Shown piece by piece: positions 21,156-33,314 of a DNA stretch of 64,000 bases (its first letter is position 1; the number at the start of each line of letters is the position of its first letter). Made by a program: the position numbers and the translations under genes. Origin of the DNA: Phyllostachys edulis (lineage: Eukaryota; Streptophyta; Magnoliopsida; Poales; Poaceae); assembly GCA_036346405.1 (NCBI GenBank), contig CM070568.1, forward strand, positions 36,800,820-36,864,819, read 5' to 3'. The notes beneath the pieces are model-generated. The model searched no databases and had not been told where the DNA came from. It saw only the letters and a list, made by a program, of their open reading frames with translations.

Positions 21156-22732
21156 TATCAGCATCATGGTTCGTGGTTGCTATCGATAGTAGTGGGCTTG
21201 TGCAAACATTGTCACGGTGGCTGTTTAGCTTGACGAAGTATGTTACTATGTAATCGTCTTATGCCTCACCGTATTTAATAATAGATGGTGTTGGCTTGCT
21301 ATCATTTGCGGTTCATTTTGTAATTAAGTTGGGAATTTCACTTTAACGCATAAAGTCGGAGTTGAAAGGAACAAACATTCAGAATTTTTAATAGAAAAAT
21401 GTACGCTACGTGATACAGATAAAATAAGCGAAAGCGAGTCGCTATCTTAGCTAGTGATATTAAGATTTTTACTGAGGACATGCCTATTTTCATTTCCAAA
21501 TACTTTATTTAACAAAGTTCAGATATTTGCTTTCTCCACATTCCTTATATAGCATTTTTTTCTCTTACATTTTGTTGGAATATACATAGATAAATTAGAC
21601 ATTGTATTCTTGGGCTGAACATTTTTAGTGAAAAAGTGCAAAGACGGTCTTAGTTTATTCTATTGAACTGCCTTTCTGTCTGTTTGGCCTGGTCTTTTGA
21701 AGTGCTTCTTTGTTGGGCTAGCAGAAAATGGATTAGCACTCCTTTAAGAGCTATAGGTGTTTCTGAGACACGGATTACAAAATAATGTTCCCAAAATTGA
21801 AAAGTTTCTACTGAGTAGTAGTATAACCCTGCGCAATCCAGCAATTTGCGCATTTGATGGTGTTGGAATTCTGGATGTGGTAGCTTCTGGCTGAGAGGTC
21901 AACTGCCAATGCAGTAACCTTTTGTTTGCCTACCCAAAGTGCTGATCTGTTCAGCCTTCAGATCTGAGTCCTTGGAACCTTTTGGTCTTTAAGAACACGT
22001 TTGCAAAACTAGTTACTTGAGTGAGTCATATAGCTTGAAGAAATGTATTTGTTTGGGTCCAGTTTGAGTTCCTGATACTTATTTTGCGTCTTCCTGAATT
22101 ATCTTTGAAACTTTTGACCAATACAAATTGAGGTATCAGCAAAGTCAAGTTTGTAGCTTCCCTGCTAGGTAAGTTGATCTTTCAACCATGGACCATAATG
22201 AGTCACAAAATGTCTTGCCCTTTTCCTAAATCTAAGCTATCCTGTGGGCTTATGCATACAGTTTATACACTAAATAGACTTTTGACTCGATGCAGTGACA
22301 TCAGTGGTTCCTTGTTGAGAAAATATTGGGACAATCAATGGTTCCTTGTTGAGAAAATATTGGGACAATGTATGTAGCCAAGTAGCCAACATGTACCAGT
22401 ACCAGTCTTGACCAGTAGAAACATGTTCCTTTAATTTCCAGCATCAGTTTTAGATCTTTCATGTTGACATTTTGTTGTTGTGAATAGGATTGGATGCTCT
22501 CCAACAATCAGAGAATAATGCAGATAGTCAGATACTTCTAAGATTAGGATGTATCCTAGGATCCTGATTGGGCAGGAGAGTAGTATACTAGTGGTTCCAT
22601 GTTGACCAATCACCTATCCAATCCCTGGATTATTTGCTTAACGAATCACCTCGAAGACAACAGCAATTTTGTTTTGGAAAAAAGGGGATCTCTTACGAGT
22701 CTGAATTGACCAGATGCTCTTTTTTGTTGTTG
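21156..22732. other. No gene recognised; short tandem duplication
   Basis: AT-rich DNA. The only structure seen is a 34-bp unit (GGTTCCTTGTTGAGAAAATA...) present twice in tandem at 22306-22373. No exon, RNA gene or complete transposon was recognised. Confidence 0.4.
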
Positions 22733-22740
22733 ATTGTGAT

Positions 22741-24740
22741 TAGACCTGGGCATCGGATTGGGTCGGGCTTGTTCGGGCCGGCCCTTGGCACGGCCCAAAG
22801 CACGGCGTGGCACGAAAGGGAGAGAGTCAGGCCGGCGCTGCACGAAAGACAGGGCCATGCTAGGCCTACCGATCAGGCACGATTGGCGGCACGACACGAC
22901 ACGCCTATCTGGGCCGCACTCAGGCTGACACCACACAAAATAGGTCTATCCGGCCCGAAGACGACACAACCCGCGGCAGGGCACGTCGGCCCAAAGGCGG
23001 CACGGCCCGCGGCACGGACGCAGGGCACACGGCTTGCCGTGGCACAGCGGAGGCTGTCTCCACTGCCGTTGTCATCGCTGGCGTGCCGCCGGCCTGGCAC
23101 GTGGAGACCGGAGAGTAAAAGAGGGAGAGGCAGAGAGGGAGCACAGACAATGATGGTCATCATGCGCTGTCGTGGCTAGCACACCGCGTGACCACCAAGC
23201 GCCCGTCGACCTCGCCACTGACACCATTGGCGTGCACGCCGTCCTCGCTACCAATGCCATTGCGCGCTCGCTGTGCCGAGCACACGTGCGCCACCTCTTC
23301 ACCGACGCTAGCATGCACCGCCGTGCCGACAAGGCCACAGTACGCGCGACATGTCCCGGTCCTCCGCGCTCGCCGACTGCGCCGAGCCCAGCGCCCTGCC
23401 TCCACACTTGGGTGTAAGGTTTTTAACGAGACAGTAACTTTGTATATGTACCAACAATTAATAAAATTTAGTTCTTTTTCCCTCAAATATTTGTATCTAA
23501 TGTCCATTACAATTATACACAATTAATTTTATTTTTTATACCATATTTTCTTTTCTCATTTTTTTACCTTTTCCTCTCTTTTTTTTTTTTACCTTTTTCC
23601 TATTCCCTCAGCTTCTCTAATTTTCACTCCTCATTTTTTCCCCTCCCTCGCTTCTTTCCTTTCCCCTCTGTTCTTTACCTTTTCGGCTTTTCCCCCACCT
23701 TCCCTTTCCTCTTTCGGCGCCGGGAGGAGAGGAGTAGAGGACAGAGAGGCATGCATCGAAGCGGCTCTGCCTCGCATTGTCGCCCAGTGGCAGGCTAGAT
23801 CCGGTGACCATCGAAGCGTCGTTCCCGTCATCGGGGACGACAGCCTCTGTGGCGGAAGCACATGCGGCGCTGGCTTTTCGAAAAAGGTTGGTTGACAACC
23901 TGGAATTGGGAGGGGTCCCGAGGGACACGCTCCGTCGCCAACCGTCGGAGTTCACCCCCATAGGCTGTGTGCTGCCCCTCCCCAGCGAGGCTGTGCGGTA
24001 GCACCTCGAGCCCCATGAGTTGCACAATGACACTAGACGACCGCCGCTCGTCCCCTGCCATCCCAGGCAATGGCGCCGCCTAGAGGTATCCAAATGGGTC
24101 ATGCCGGCTGGGTCGGCCCATGGCACGAGACTATTGGCTTGGCTCAGGCCCAACACTATAGTCGGACTGGGTCAACATGGCCCGTCAAGGTGTGTCGTGC
24201 TTGGGTAAGCACCCCGGCCTAGCCCATCACTCACAGTGTTGGGCCCAAGACGCAAGACTGCAACTCGGTAAGCATCCTCCCTTCGCCGATCACCATCAAG
24301 TCCAACAACAAGACTTAGGGCGCTGGCGTCGTGCAGCGCCATGCCGTGAGCTCGGCGTGTCATGCCTGGGTCAGTGGTCGAGCCCGTTTAGTTAGCTGGG
24401 CCTACCGGACCGTGCCTAAACAGGCATGTGCCGTGTTGGGCCATGCTTTCTATTTGGCCACCACTAGCGTCACCGCAGCCAGCGACGTCCAGATCTCATG
24501 TCATATTGAGTAGGTATAGTTATCAGCGATGTCAGCAGCCACTTTGAGGCGCTCGGCTACAACGGTGCTCCTCCACAGCGATGGCAGCCTAGTCCATGTG
24601 GCCACCACCTCGCTCCCTCTAATCCACCTCGCTACAGTGGGAAAAAAAAAGTCGTGCTTAGGCTAGCATGGCATAATGGCCTAGCGTGCCAGTGGACCAT
24701 GTTGTGGGCATGGTCCTAGCCCAACACGGCCCAAGTTCCA
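22741..24740. mobile_element. Non-autonomous hAT-like element, GC-rich, 2.0 kb
   Basis: Ends TAGACCTGGGC and GCCCAAGTTCCA are imperfect inverted copies. Flanks ATTGTGAT (22733-22740) and AGTGTGAT (24741-24748) form an 8-bp duplication with one mismatch. Both subterminal regions are crowded with GGCACGGCCC / GGGCCGTGCC motifs, also seen in 27238-28183. No transposase was seen; open frames inside are compositional. Confidence 0.6.
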
Positions 24741-24748
24741 AGTGTGAT

Positions 24749-26237
24749 TGTGTCATTGTGATAGGCAGGTATTGTAATGTATACTAGTATGATCCTTTTT
24801 TTTTTTCACAATCTTTCTTTGATTATACGGGCAAACGTCTCCTAGTTTCTACACACGAGAATTTTAATTTTGTTTCATATCGAGTGGCTTAGTTTCTACA
24901 CACGAGAATTTTAATTTTGTTTCATGTCGAGTGGCTATCTTCATGTTTATATATGTACTAATTTTAACACCAAAAAATTCGACCCATTAATCAACACAAG
25001 GGTTAACCATTCCTTTTCGTGGGGCCCACGATCAACATATCTTCTCTGGAACCTCGTCACCAAAGCACAACACTGGTCCAACCTTTGACTTAGCTTGAGA
25101 GTGTGGCTGGCCCCACCTGTCCGTGCCTCATATACCTAGCTTCTCTCTGGATTGGAGCCTATCGCCTTCGATCCCTGTTTCCATGTGCTGTGCAACCTTT
25201 GAATTCAACGGCGTTTGCTACGCAAAGATTCGAGGTGACTATCTAGATTTGCCGTGGCATAAACCACATGCATTCTGGAGGCGTCAAGACTCAAGAGATA
25301 AGGTAGAGACAGAGAGGGGTACGGCTATGGGAAGTGGATCCTCTCTCGTAGCAACTAGCTACGTTAGAGGCTCACAATTTGATGGCATCAGGTCTTTTTC
25401 ATATCGTTGGACCGTTAGCGAACTGCTCAGATCAACAGTGTATAATCAAAATCGCTACAGTGTTAGACAGTAAACGATATTGTGTTTCTTGCATATGGTA
25501 AAAGTGCCACCGCTTCTACATGGTGTGCAAATTGTACTGTAGAACACTGTAACAATAGACTCATGTTACTGTTGCTATAGTGCCTCTATGTAGTTCTCTG
25601 GGACGAAGAAAGGCATTGGCCAGCCTACCCGTGCCCCCAGCATTTCAGAAGAGAAAAATTTAATAGTATATATGCAGTCCACAGCCGGTCCAATTTAGTA
25701 AAGTCAGGTTCATTTAGAAGGCCCATTGTTCTGCCTGCTATTAGTTACGATACTACTTAGCGAAACAACGACTTCAATCGTGCGGTGGAGAAGCACGGAA
25801 GCACCAGACGAGGCGTTGGCCGCTAGTGTAACACGGGTTTGCCGCGACCGGGCTGGTAGTGACGACAGATGCACAATCGATGACTGGAGAGTCAAGTCTA
25901 TGCGTTGCGTAGGACATGTAGCCAGTATTGAACAGTGTGTTTCGGAATTTACTTTGATCTTTGGCTCCTTTGATATTTTGCTCAAACCCCGTCACTAGCA
26001 ATACTGTAGAGGTCCCGATCCATGGCTACGAGTTTGTCGGACCATGGAAATCACGGATCGTTAGTAGAGAGCTTTGAATTGTTTTGCCCTACTCTATTGT
26101 AGTGGTGATAGCCTAGGAAGTGATTTTCCATCATCTATGGTAACGGTGATGGTTACGCTAAATTATTTGTTATTCAATTGCTGGACTGGATTTTTGATGA
26201 AAGTAAGGAGTGGTTAAGCTTACTCGATCTGCGCTAG
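24749..26237. other. No gene recognised; 47-bp tandem duplication
   Basis: A 47-bp unit beginning TAGTTTCTACACACGAGAAT is present twice at 24843-24936. The rest has no recognisable coding sequence. The frames at 25123-25473 and 25710-26001 match nothing I know. Confidence 0.4.
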
Positions 26238-26246
26238 TCTAATGGA

Positions 26247-26613
26247 GAACTTTTTTATTAATTAGCCTTTTTTAATTTTTATTTTAAAGTTCACCTCGGC
26301 ACATTTTATTTCTAATTCTGACTCTTTTGGTTACGCCACTACTCGTAACGTGACAAAACAACGCTGTCACGTCATAGGATACGTCTGCTAAATAGCACTT
26401 TTGATCACGCCACTGGTGGTGGCGTGACCAAACAACATTGTCACGCCATCACCCATGGCGTGGTAAAAGCTTGCCCCAGCGTGACAGCGTCGTTTTGTCA
26501 TACTACAGGTGGTGGCATGACCAAAGAGGTCAGAATTGAAAATAAAGTGTGCTAGAGGTTAATTTTAAAATAAAAATTAAGAAAAGGTTAATTAATATAA
26601 AAAAAAGAAGTTC
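26247..26613. mobile_element. Mutator-type MITE, copy A
   Basis: Exact 9-bp duplication TCTAATGGA (26238-26246, 26614-26622). Ends GAACTTTTTTATTAATTA and, inverted, GAACTTC followed by an A/T-rich arm. The interior is built of short inverted motifs around GGTGGCGTGACC and GTCACGCCA. Same family as 38274-38694, 38752-39081 and 51373-51728. Confidence 0.88.
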
Positions 26614-26792
26614 TCTAATGGACCACTGCTATGATTGAGAAGGTTAGTGCACTGACGGCTAGCTGGACCTTGTCTAATGAATTACACTAGAAATTCACTT
26701 TCGAGAAGGTGTTGCCATTTGTGTTGCCAAAGGATGGTCATGGACCACTCCTATGAATCACCCTGGCGGACCACTCTCCTTCCCAACCTAGT

Positions 26793-27014
26793 CCACACGG
26801 AGACGGGAGACCTACAAACTAATATGTGTAGATTATGTCACATTAATCGTCTTTTTTAAGCCTAATCCACACGGAGACGGGAGACCTACATACTAATATG
26901 TGTAGATTATGTCACATTAATCGTCTTTTTTAAGCCTAATCCACACGGAGACGAGAGACCTACATACTAATATGTGTAGATTTGGTCACATTAATCGCCT
27001 TTTTTTTAAAAAAA
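26793..27014 (+). repeat. 74-bp tandem repeat, three units
   Basis: Units start CCACACGGAGACGGGAGACC at 26793, 26867 and 26941 with few differences. The last runs into an A/T run near 27000. Confidence 0.85.
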
Positions 27015-27237
27015 AAAGGCTGAATTGGTATTGACTAGCACCGGGGTGGATCTGGATCTCGGACTGAGTAGGATATAGCCCGAGATTTGAAAAAAAATTA
27101 ATGGTACCCTTCGTATATATATCCAAGAAAACTCATGTACAAGTGGCCCAGCCTGAGGCTACCCTCCCCACTCCCTCCCACCACACAACCACAAAAAGCC
27201 ATCATTTCCTAGCACAGGCGGTCGATCCAATCCTAGC

Positions 27238-28183
27238 TAGAGCTGGGACTTGGGCTGTGCTTTTTTCGGAATGGCCTGAGGCCCGGTCGGCACGGTACGG
27301 TACAACACGTGGTGGGTCGGGCCAAGACGGCATTTAACGGCGGTGAATTGGCTGAGCCTAAGAATCTTGACTCGTTAGGCAAGACGACACAACACGGTTA
27401 GCTGGGCCATGCTTGGGCTGAGTTAGCACGAAATTGGCCCAACCTTTCCGTTCTAGTCCAATCCCTCTCTCTCTCGGCCTGGTCCAATCACCCCCCCCCC
27501 CACTTGGCCTGGCCCAACCAATAACCCCCTTTGCCACCCGGCCTGGCCCAACATCCCTCTCGGCCTCCCCCAACCCCAACCCCCATCCCAAACCCCCTTC
27601 TCTCGAGCCCCGGCTCCCAAATTCCCAATCCCTAATCACATTTCCTGACTCCCCTCCCTCTAGCTCTAGCCGCCTCCCCACGCCACCGATTGCCGCCTCC
27701 TCCATCTCCCACCCCGTGCTGCCACGCCCCTCCTCCACTCCTCCAACCACCTCCCTCCTCTCCATCCCCACACACCGCCGCCTCCCTCTCTCCTCCCCAC
27801 GTCGTTGCCGCTTGCCGCCTCCCTCCAGCCACCTCTTCGTCGTCGTCCTTCTCACCCCCTTCGCAAGCGCGCAGCGTGGCCAAGGTGGGCGGAGTTCTTC
27901 ATCAGCGTCCAGGAGGAGGAGGAGGAGGCTATGGCGAGGGGGAGTGGGTATGGATGGCGCACAAGTGTCTTTGTCTTCCTGGGCGGTGGCGGCTGTCGTC
28001 TTCCCGGGCGTCTATAGTTACTTAGGACTGGGCTTGGGCCGGCATGGCACGGCCCCAGCACAACGGGCTTTGGGTCATGCCTGGGCCTAGTCAGAGGCAA
28101 GGCGGGCCGACATGGCACGACGCGGTCCGAAGCACGACGGGCCCATGCCGTGCCAGCACGGCACGGCCCAGTGCCCACTACTA
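27238..28183. mobile_element. Non-autonomous hAT-like element
   Basis: Ends TAGAGCTGGGACTTGGGC and, inverted, TAGTAGTGGGCACTGGGC align. Flanks ATCCTAGC (27230-27237) and ATCCCAGC (28184-28191) give an 8-bp duplication with one change. Subterminal GGCACGG/CCGTGCC clusters link it to 22741-24740. The interior is C-rich. A short segment near 27850-28015 might be captured coding DNA, but I cannot identify it. Confidence 0.65.
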
Positions 28184-28191
28184 ATCCCAGC

Positions 28192-29038
28192 CATTCTGCC
28201 ACTCCAGAAGTGGAGCCAACCCTACTCGCTCAACGCCCCCCAATCCCAAATCGTGTTGTGCTGCCTCCCTACGCCTCCACGCGGCACGCCCCAAGCGAAG
28301 ACCCAACAACAGCCATCGTCCCAGCGCTTCCCTATGCAGCGACTAGTGTCTCGGCGCGGCGGCGCGACCCGATGGACGACGGTGGCCAGCTTCCCTACAC
28401 GTTGGCATGACCCGACGTTCAATGCCCGACGGGCAACGGCGGCCGGCTTCTCTGCGCGGCGGCCACCGTCCCGACGCAACGGCCCTACTACCTTCCGCCT
28501 CTATGCTCCGGTACTTCCTACTACCTACTCCTCCCTTCCCGATCTGAACGCGCCCTCCACCCACGGGATACGTCCGCCTCTGCTTCCCAGCCGCCGCCAT
28601 GCCCTCTACGATCGCATCTGCTTTCACAGCCGTTGTCGCGCTTTCCACGGCCGACGTCCTAGCACCGTCCACCCTCGATCTACGAGGTACACCCGCTGCC
28701 GCCACGCTCTCCACAGTCGTCCGGCGCAGCGTGGTGGACGTGCTCTAGGAGCGCGGTCTCATGGAGGCCACCAGGCAGGGGCGGATCTGGGCGTATTATG
28801 GCTTCTACCCACAGCCGAGAGCATGCAGCCCGGCAACCTCCTCGCCTCATCGCGCTTTCCTGGTGTTGAAGCTCTAGACGATGAAGTATGCTCGTTCTCC
28901 ATCTATTGTCTTGAATTAAAGGATGCATCACTGCATCACCATTGTCGAACCAGGGAGCGAAGGATCCCAAGTTCTCTGTGTTTCATACACTAATTCAGGA
29001 ACAACTAGTATACACAGTCAACAAAAGTGGATAGCATA
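28192..29038. other. GC-rich DNA with long open frames, no gene recognised
   Basis: Frames stay open on both strands because the DNA is GC-rich (for example 28112-28993 +), but no domain or family is visible. A string CAGGGGCGGATCTGG near 28766 resembles a hAT end, without a partner that I could find. Confidence 0.35.
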
Positions 29039-29043
29039 ACCAT

Positions 29044-32000
29044 AAAATGTCATTCATTAATAATAAATATAGTTTGTTACAAAATGGGTATACTGCCAAT
29101 AAGCAAAATACAGCGAAAGCAAAAGCAGTAAGGTAGACCACACGACTCGCCACAGGCAATCGTCTAGGGGCGTAGCCTAGTCGTCCAAGTTCTCATTCTC
29201 CTCGTAGTACTCTTCTCCTGAACAACAATTTATTAAGCAAGGTAAGTACAAATGAATATACTCCGCAAGTTACACCCAATAACAGATTATAATGCATGCA
29301 AGAATTTAACAACGGGAGGCTTATATGGCTTACTTTGCATAAAGCGATATTTTTCATTTAAATATTCCCACTAAGTTCTAAAACAATTTGCTCTATAGCT
29401 AAAATTCATTTTTTAAATCTCTATTTTTATAGTCAGATAACATTCATCAATAAGTGGTGAAGGATACCCTCCTATTACATAGCTACCCACCCAAATTCCC
29501 ATTTGGATAAACCATCCAACAACAATAAATAAAGTCTTTTGAAATTAAAACTTAACTCTAACTTTGAGTGACTTTGCTTAGCATGTCCTTGACCTTGGAC
29601 ACGGCTATTCGAATAGTTCTTAACACTCTACAGAGGTTGTAGAACTTTACCCACAAGAGATAACTAACTTATAATGTCTGTCTGACACACTACCAAAGGT
29701 GTGCAACTAAGTCATTATCACAAAGCTTTTACAATGCATCACTCCCCTGTAGTCCCGCCTCGCTAAGGTTTCGCCCCCTTTGGATAGAAACCCGCTGAGT
29801 TCAGGCCTCCTCTTGCGCTAGGTGGGAATACATAAAAGTAGGTCATAAAGACACCCATGCAACCGGATGGCACAACCACGGTGAAATGATACAAATTATT
29901 TAGTCAGATCTCGCCCACACAGAACATGTGGTAGTACAATGGGGCTTAGAAAGATGCGACTCGAAGACCGATCCTTAACTGACTTGAACGACTTTCCAAA
30001 ATAACCCCTGGGCCCCGATCATAGAGATGACTTGATCCCGTGCATCAACGTGCACCAACCAACATCCATTTCGCCCAAGTCTAAACCAGTTTTTATTTTA
30101 TTTTACCAAGTTAAATCATTTTATAAACTTCTATGGTAAAGACAATACCGTAGTATCATTTAAATCATAGTTAATCTTTTGGCTAAGTTCCCTAAATTAA
30201 ACACTTTTGGTCTAAGCTTTGTCTAAGTATACTATTTTTCAACATGTTCTAGCTCATACTAATGTATCAACTAGATTTTAACTAAGGTGTCAAGGAATTA
30301 TTGATTTAATAGCAAATTTTGGCTATACAAAGGAATATGGAATAACTATAAAGCTTGAAATAGGAATTTAAATTACTTGAATTTAAATAAGCATGCAATA
30401 ATAATTTAAAATAGAATTCAAAATAATCTAAAATAATGGGATTCAATATGATCAAAGATGTAACTTGCCTTGCTAAAATACTTGAGGATATACTTCTTTG
30501 AAATATTCAGTTCCTTGGAGTCGTCGAAATCTACACATGAAAGCAGAGCAAATTCAAATAAATTCAAATGAACTCAAAATTAAATAATTTTAGTGTAGAT
30601 AGCTAGATCTTGAATTTATATGAATTTAGAAATTTGAATCACTCAAATCGGAGTTCGAACGGAGGAAAACGAGCTCTCGGAAGTTTGAAAATACATGAAA
30701 TGATGAAAAAGGGGAATTTCTGATTTATTTTCTAAAAGAAAAAAGGCTAAGCCACTAATGAGTGGGCCTCGCGACCATGGACTGGGTCCATAGCCACACG
30801 GGGTCCACGGTGGACCCAGCTCATGGCACACGGCCATGCCATGTGTGCCTGGCCACGCAGGCAGCCACGCAAGCGGAGGCGGCGATGTGGCGCTGAGGTG
30901 GTGAGGTGGCAGCAGCAAGGTGGCGGCCACGTCGGTGCGGGGATGCCGGCGGCTCAGGCGCGCAGGCTCGCCGGCACTACGCGCCACGGCATGCCCAGTG
31001 GATGGTGCCCAAGGGACGAGTGCGACGAGGGGGACCTGGTGCGCAAGGTTTTGAGGATGCAGCGAGAGGAGTTCGCCGACGGTGACGAAGGAGGCTGCGG
31101 AGGCGACCAATTGAAGGCGGCGACAAGGTCTCGGTGATGTTTTGGCGATGGGGAGGCACGCATGGTGTAGCCTACAACCGTGCGGTGCCGACGGTGGGGG
31201 CGAAAGTGATGGAGTATCCTCAACGGCGGCGGAATCGATGGCGGCACGAGCTTTGGGCAAAGCTCTTGGAGCTCCAAATCCCAGCGATTGAGGGTGAGAG
31301 TGAGAGGGGGAGAAGGGGAAAACGAGAGAGGAAGAGAAGGGGTTCTGGGTGCTCGCCTTTATAGGCGCTGAGGAGGGCCGAGGGTGGAGACCGGCATGGG
31401 CGCGGCATGTGCGAGCTCTGGCATCTGTGCACTCCGATGATGAGCAGGTGAGGCGAAGAAAAAGAGGGCATTGGGTGCGATGGAAGTCAAGGGAGTTATT
31501 GCGTGTTGAAATGGGGAGCAAAGGGGAGGGAAACGCGTGATGGGACGGGGGCTAGCGACACGGCCATGGCGGCATGGGGCGGAAAGGGGCGGGGGAGGAA
31601 GAAGCATAGAGAGGCGCCGATAGGTGGGGCCCACCCATCGGTGAAGCATGAATCTTGTGACATGCACTGGCTGTGAGGAGGAGTGCAATGCACAGGCGAG
31701 GGAAGAGGAAATGGGCAGAGTCTGAGGCTTTCGGCCCAAAATGAATTTTGGAATTTCAATTAGTTTTTGATTTATAGAAAATACAAAAACTAAAAAGGTT
31801 TTTTAGAAAATAGTTAATTAAGTCCAAAAAATTAAGAAAAATACACAGAAATTCCTTGAATCATTTGGAACTTAATAAAATTATTTATAACTTAACTTTG
31901 GCTTTTGATTTTGTAAATAAATTATTTTTGGCTTTCGGGCAAAAAGGAAAACCCTTTTTAAATTCCAAAAAATCAAGAAAATACTTAAAATACTCTTTTT

Positions 32001-32191
32001 GACTTTAATTCCAAATAAAATCCAGAAAACTTGAATAAACCACTTTTGAATTTAATTAAAGTTTGATTAACTCGTATTAAGTTGTTTTTATTTTCTAAAA
32101 TTTCAAGTTTAAGCTTTATTAATCCAATAAAATTGAATGGTTAATTTTAATTTGAAAATTTTCAAAAAGCCTCGAAAATCGGGATGTTACA
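29044..32191 (-). mobile_element. Probable solo LTR of a gypsy element, 3.1 kb
   Basis: On the minus strand it starts TGTAACATCCCGATTTTCGA, a usual gypsy LTR start, at 32191. ACCAT flanks it on both sides (29039-29043, 32192-32196). No gag or pol lies beside it, so it is best read as a solo LTR. The far end reads GAATGACATTTT and lacks the usual CA, which lowers confidence in that edge. Its 29.1-30.1 kb part resembles 60.1-60.9 and 61.4-62.4 kb. Frames inside (for example 30643-31521 -) have no known domain. Confidence 0.6.
31358..31363 (-). promoter_or_regulatory. TATA box of the solo LTR
   Basis: Minus strand GCCTATAAAGGCG within the LTR, followed by pyrimidine-rich DNA as expected at a retrotransposon transcription start. 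Whether it is active cannot be told. Confidence 0.45.
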
Positions 32192-32231
32192 ACCATGATT
32201 ATTTATATTGAGCTATTGTTTCTTTTAACAG

Positions 32232-32301
32232 AGGAGGAATAGGAAAACTAGGAGGCACCCTGTGGTTGTAGTGGATCTGGAGTTGGATACTAGTAAGGAA
32301 G
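32232..32301 (+). other. Candidate exon, copy 1
   Basis: 70 bp between a strong acceptor (TTGTTTCTTTTAACAG) and a consensus donor (G|GTAAGTTC). Open in one frame: RRNRKTRRHPVVVVDLEL then DTSKE, leaving one base. I do not recognise the protein; a basic cluster next to VVVVDLE is all that can be said. Confidence 0.45.
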
Positions 32302-32892
32302 GTAAGTTCATTACTTATAGTGAACTCTGCATAGCATGTATGCATCCTTTCGCACGGTACTAGTTCGAATAATGGATTATTACATAATATTTGGATACTT
32401 CTCACCAATTTTGGAATTTCAATTAGTTTTTGATTTATAGAAAATAAAAAACTAAAAAGGCTTTTTAGAAAATAGTTAATTAAGTCCAAAAATTTAAGAA
32501 AAATACACGTAAATTCCTTGAGTCATTTGGAACTTAATAAAATTATTTATAACTTAACTTTGGCTTTTGATTTTGTAAATAAATTATTTATGGCTTTTGG
32601 GCAAAAAGGAAAACCCTTTTAAATTATAGAAAATCAAGAAAATACTTAAAATACTCTTTTTGACTTTAATTCCAAATAAAATCCAGAAAACTTGAATAAA
32701 CCACTTTTGAATTTAATTAAAGTTTGATTAACTCATATTAAGTTGTTTTTATTTTCTAAAATTTCAAGTTTAAGCTTTATTAATCCAATAAAATTGAATG
32801 GTTAATTTTAATTTGAAAATTTTCAAAAAGCCTCGAAAATCGGGATGTTACAACCATGATTATTTATATTGAGCTGTTGTTTTTTTTAACAG

Positions 32893-32962
32893 AGGAGGAA
32901 CAGGAAAACTAGGAGGCACCCTGTGGTTGTAGTGGATTTGGAGTTGGATACTAGTAAGGAAG
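32893..32962 (+). other. Candidate exon, copy 2
   Basis: Second tandem copy with the same splice signals and one synonymous difference near its end. Frame intact. Confidence 0.45.
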
Positions 32963-33314
32963 GTAAGTTCATTACTTATAGTGAACTCTGCATAGCATGT
33001 ATGCATCCTTTTGCACGGTACCAGTTCGAATAATGGATTATTACATAATATTTGGATACTTTTCACCAATTTTGGAATTTCAATTAGTTTTTGATTTATA
33101 GAAAATACAAAAACTAAAAAGGCTTTTTAGAAAATAGTTAATTATGTCCAAAAATTTAAGAAAAATACTCAGAAATTCCTTGAGTCATTTGGAACTTAAT
33201 AAAATTATTTATAACTTAACTTTGGCTTTTGATTTTGTAAATAAATTATTTTTGGCTTTTGGGCAAAAAGGAAAACCCTTTTTAAATTCTAGAAAATCAA
33301 GAAAATACTTAAAA

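Noticed and set aside
26793..27014. Regular repeats as a CRISPR array
   Set aside because: Units are contiguous 74-bp copies without unique spacers, and the DNA is plant nuclear.
28112..28993. 293-residue open frame
   Set aside because: GC-rich DNA partly inside a hAT-like element; no domain, and opposite-strand frames are equally long.
30643..31521. 292-residue open frame
   Set aside because: Lies across the promoter and leader part of an LTR; no recognisable domain, and another strand is also open.
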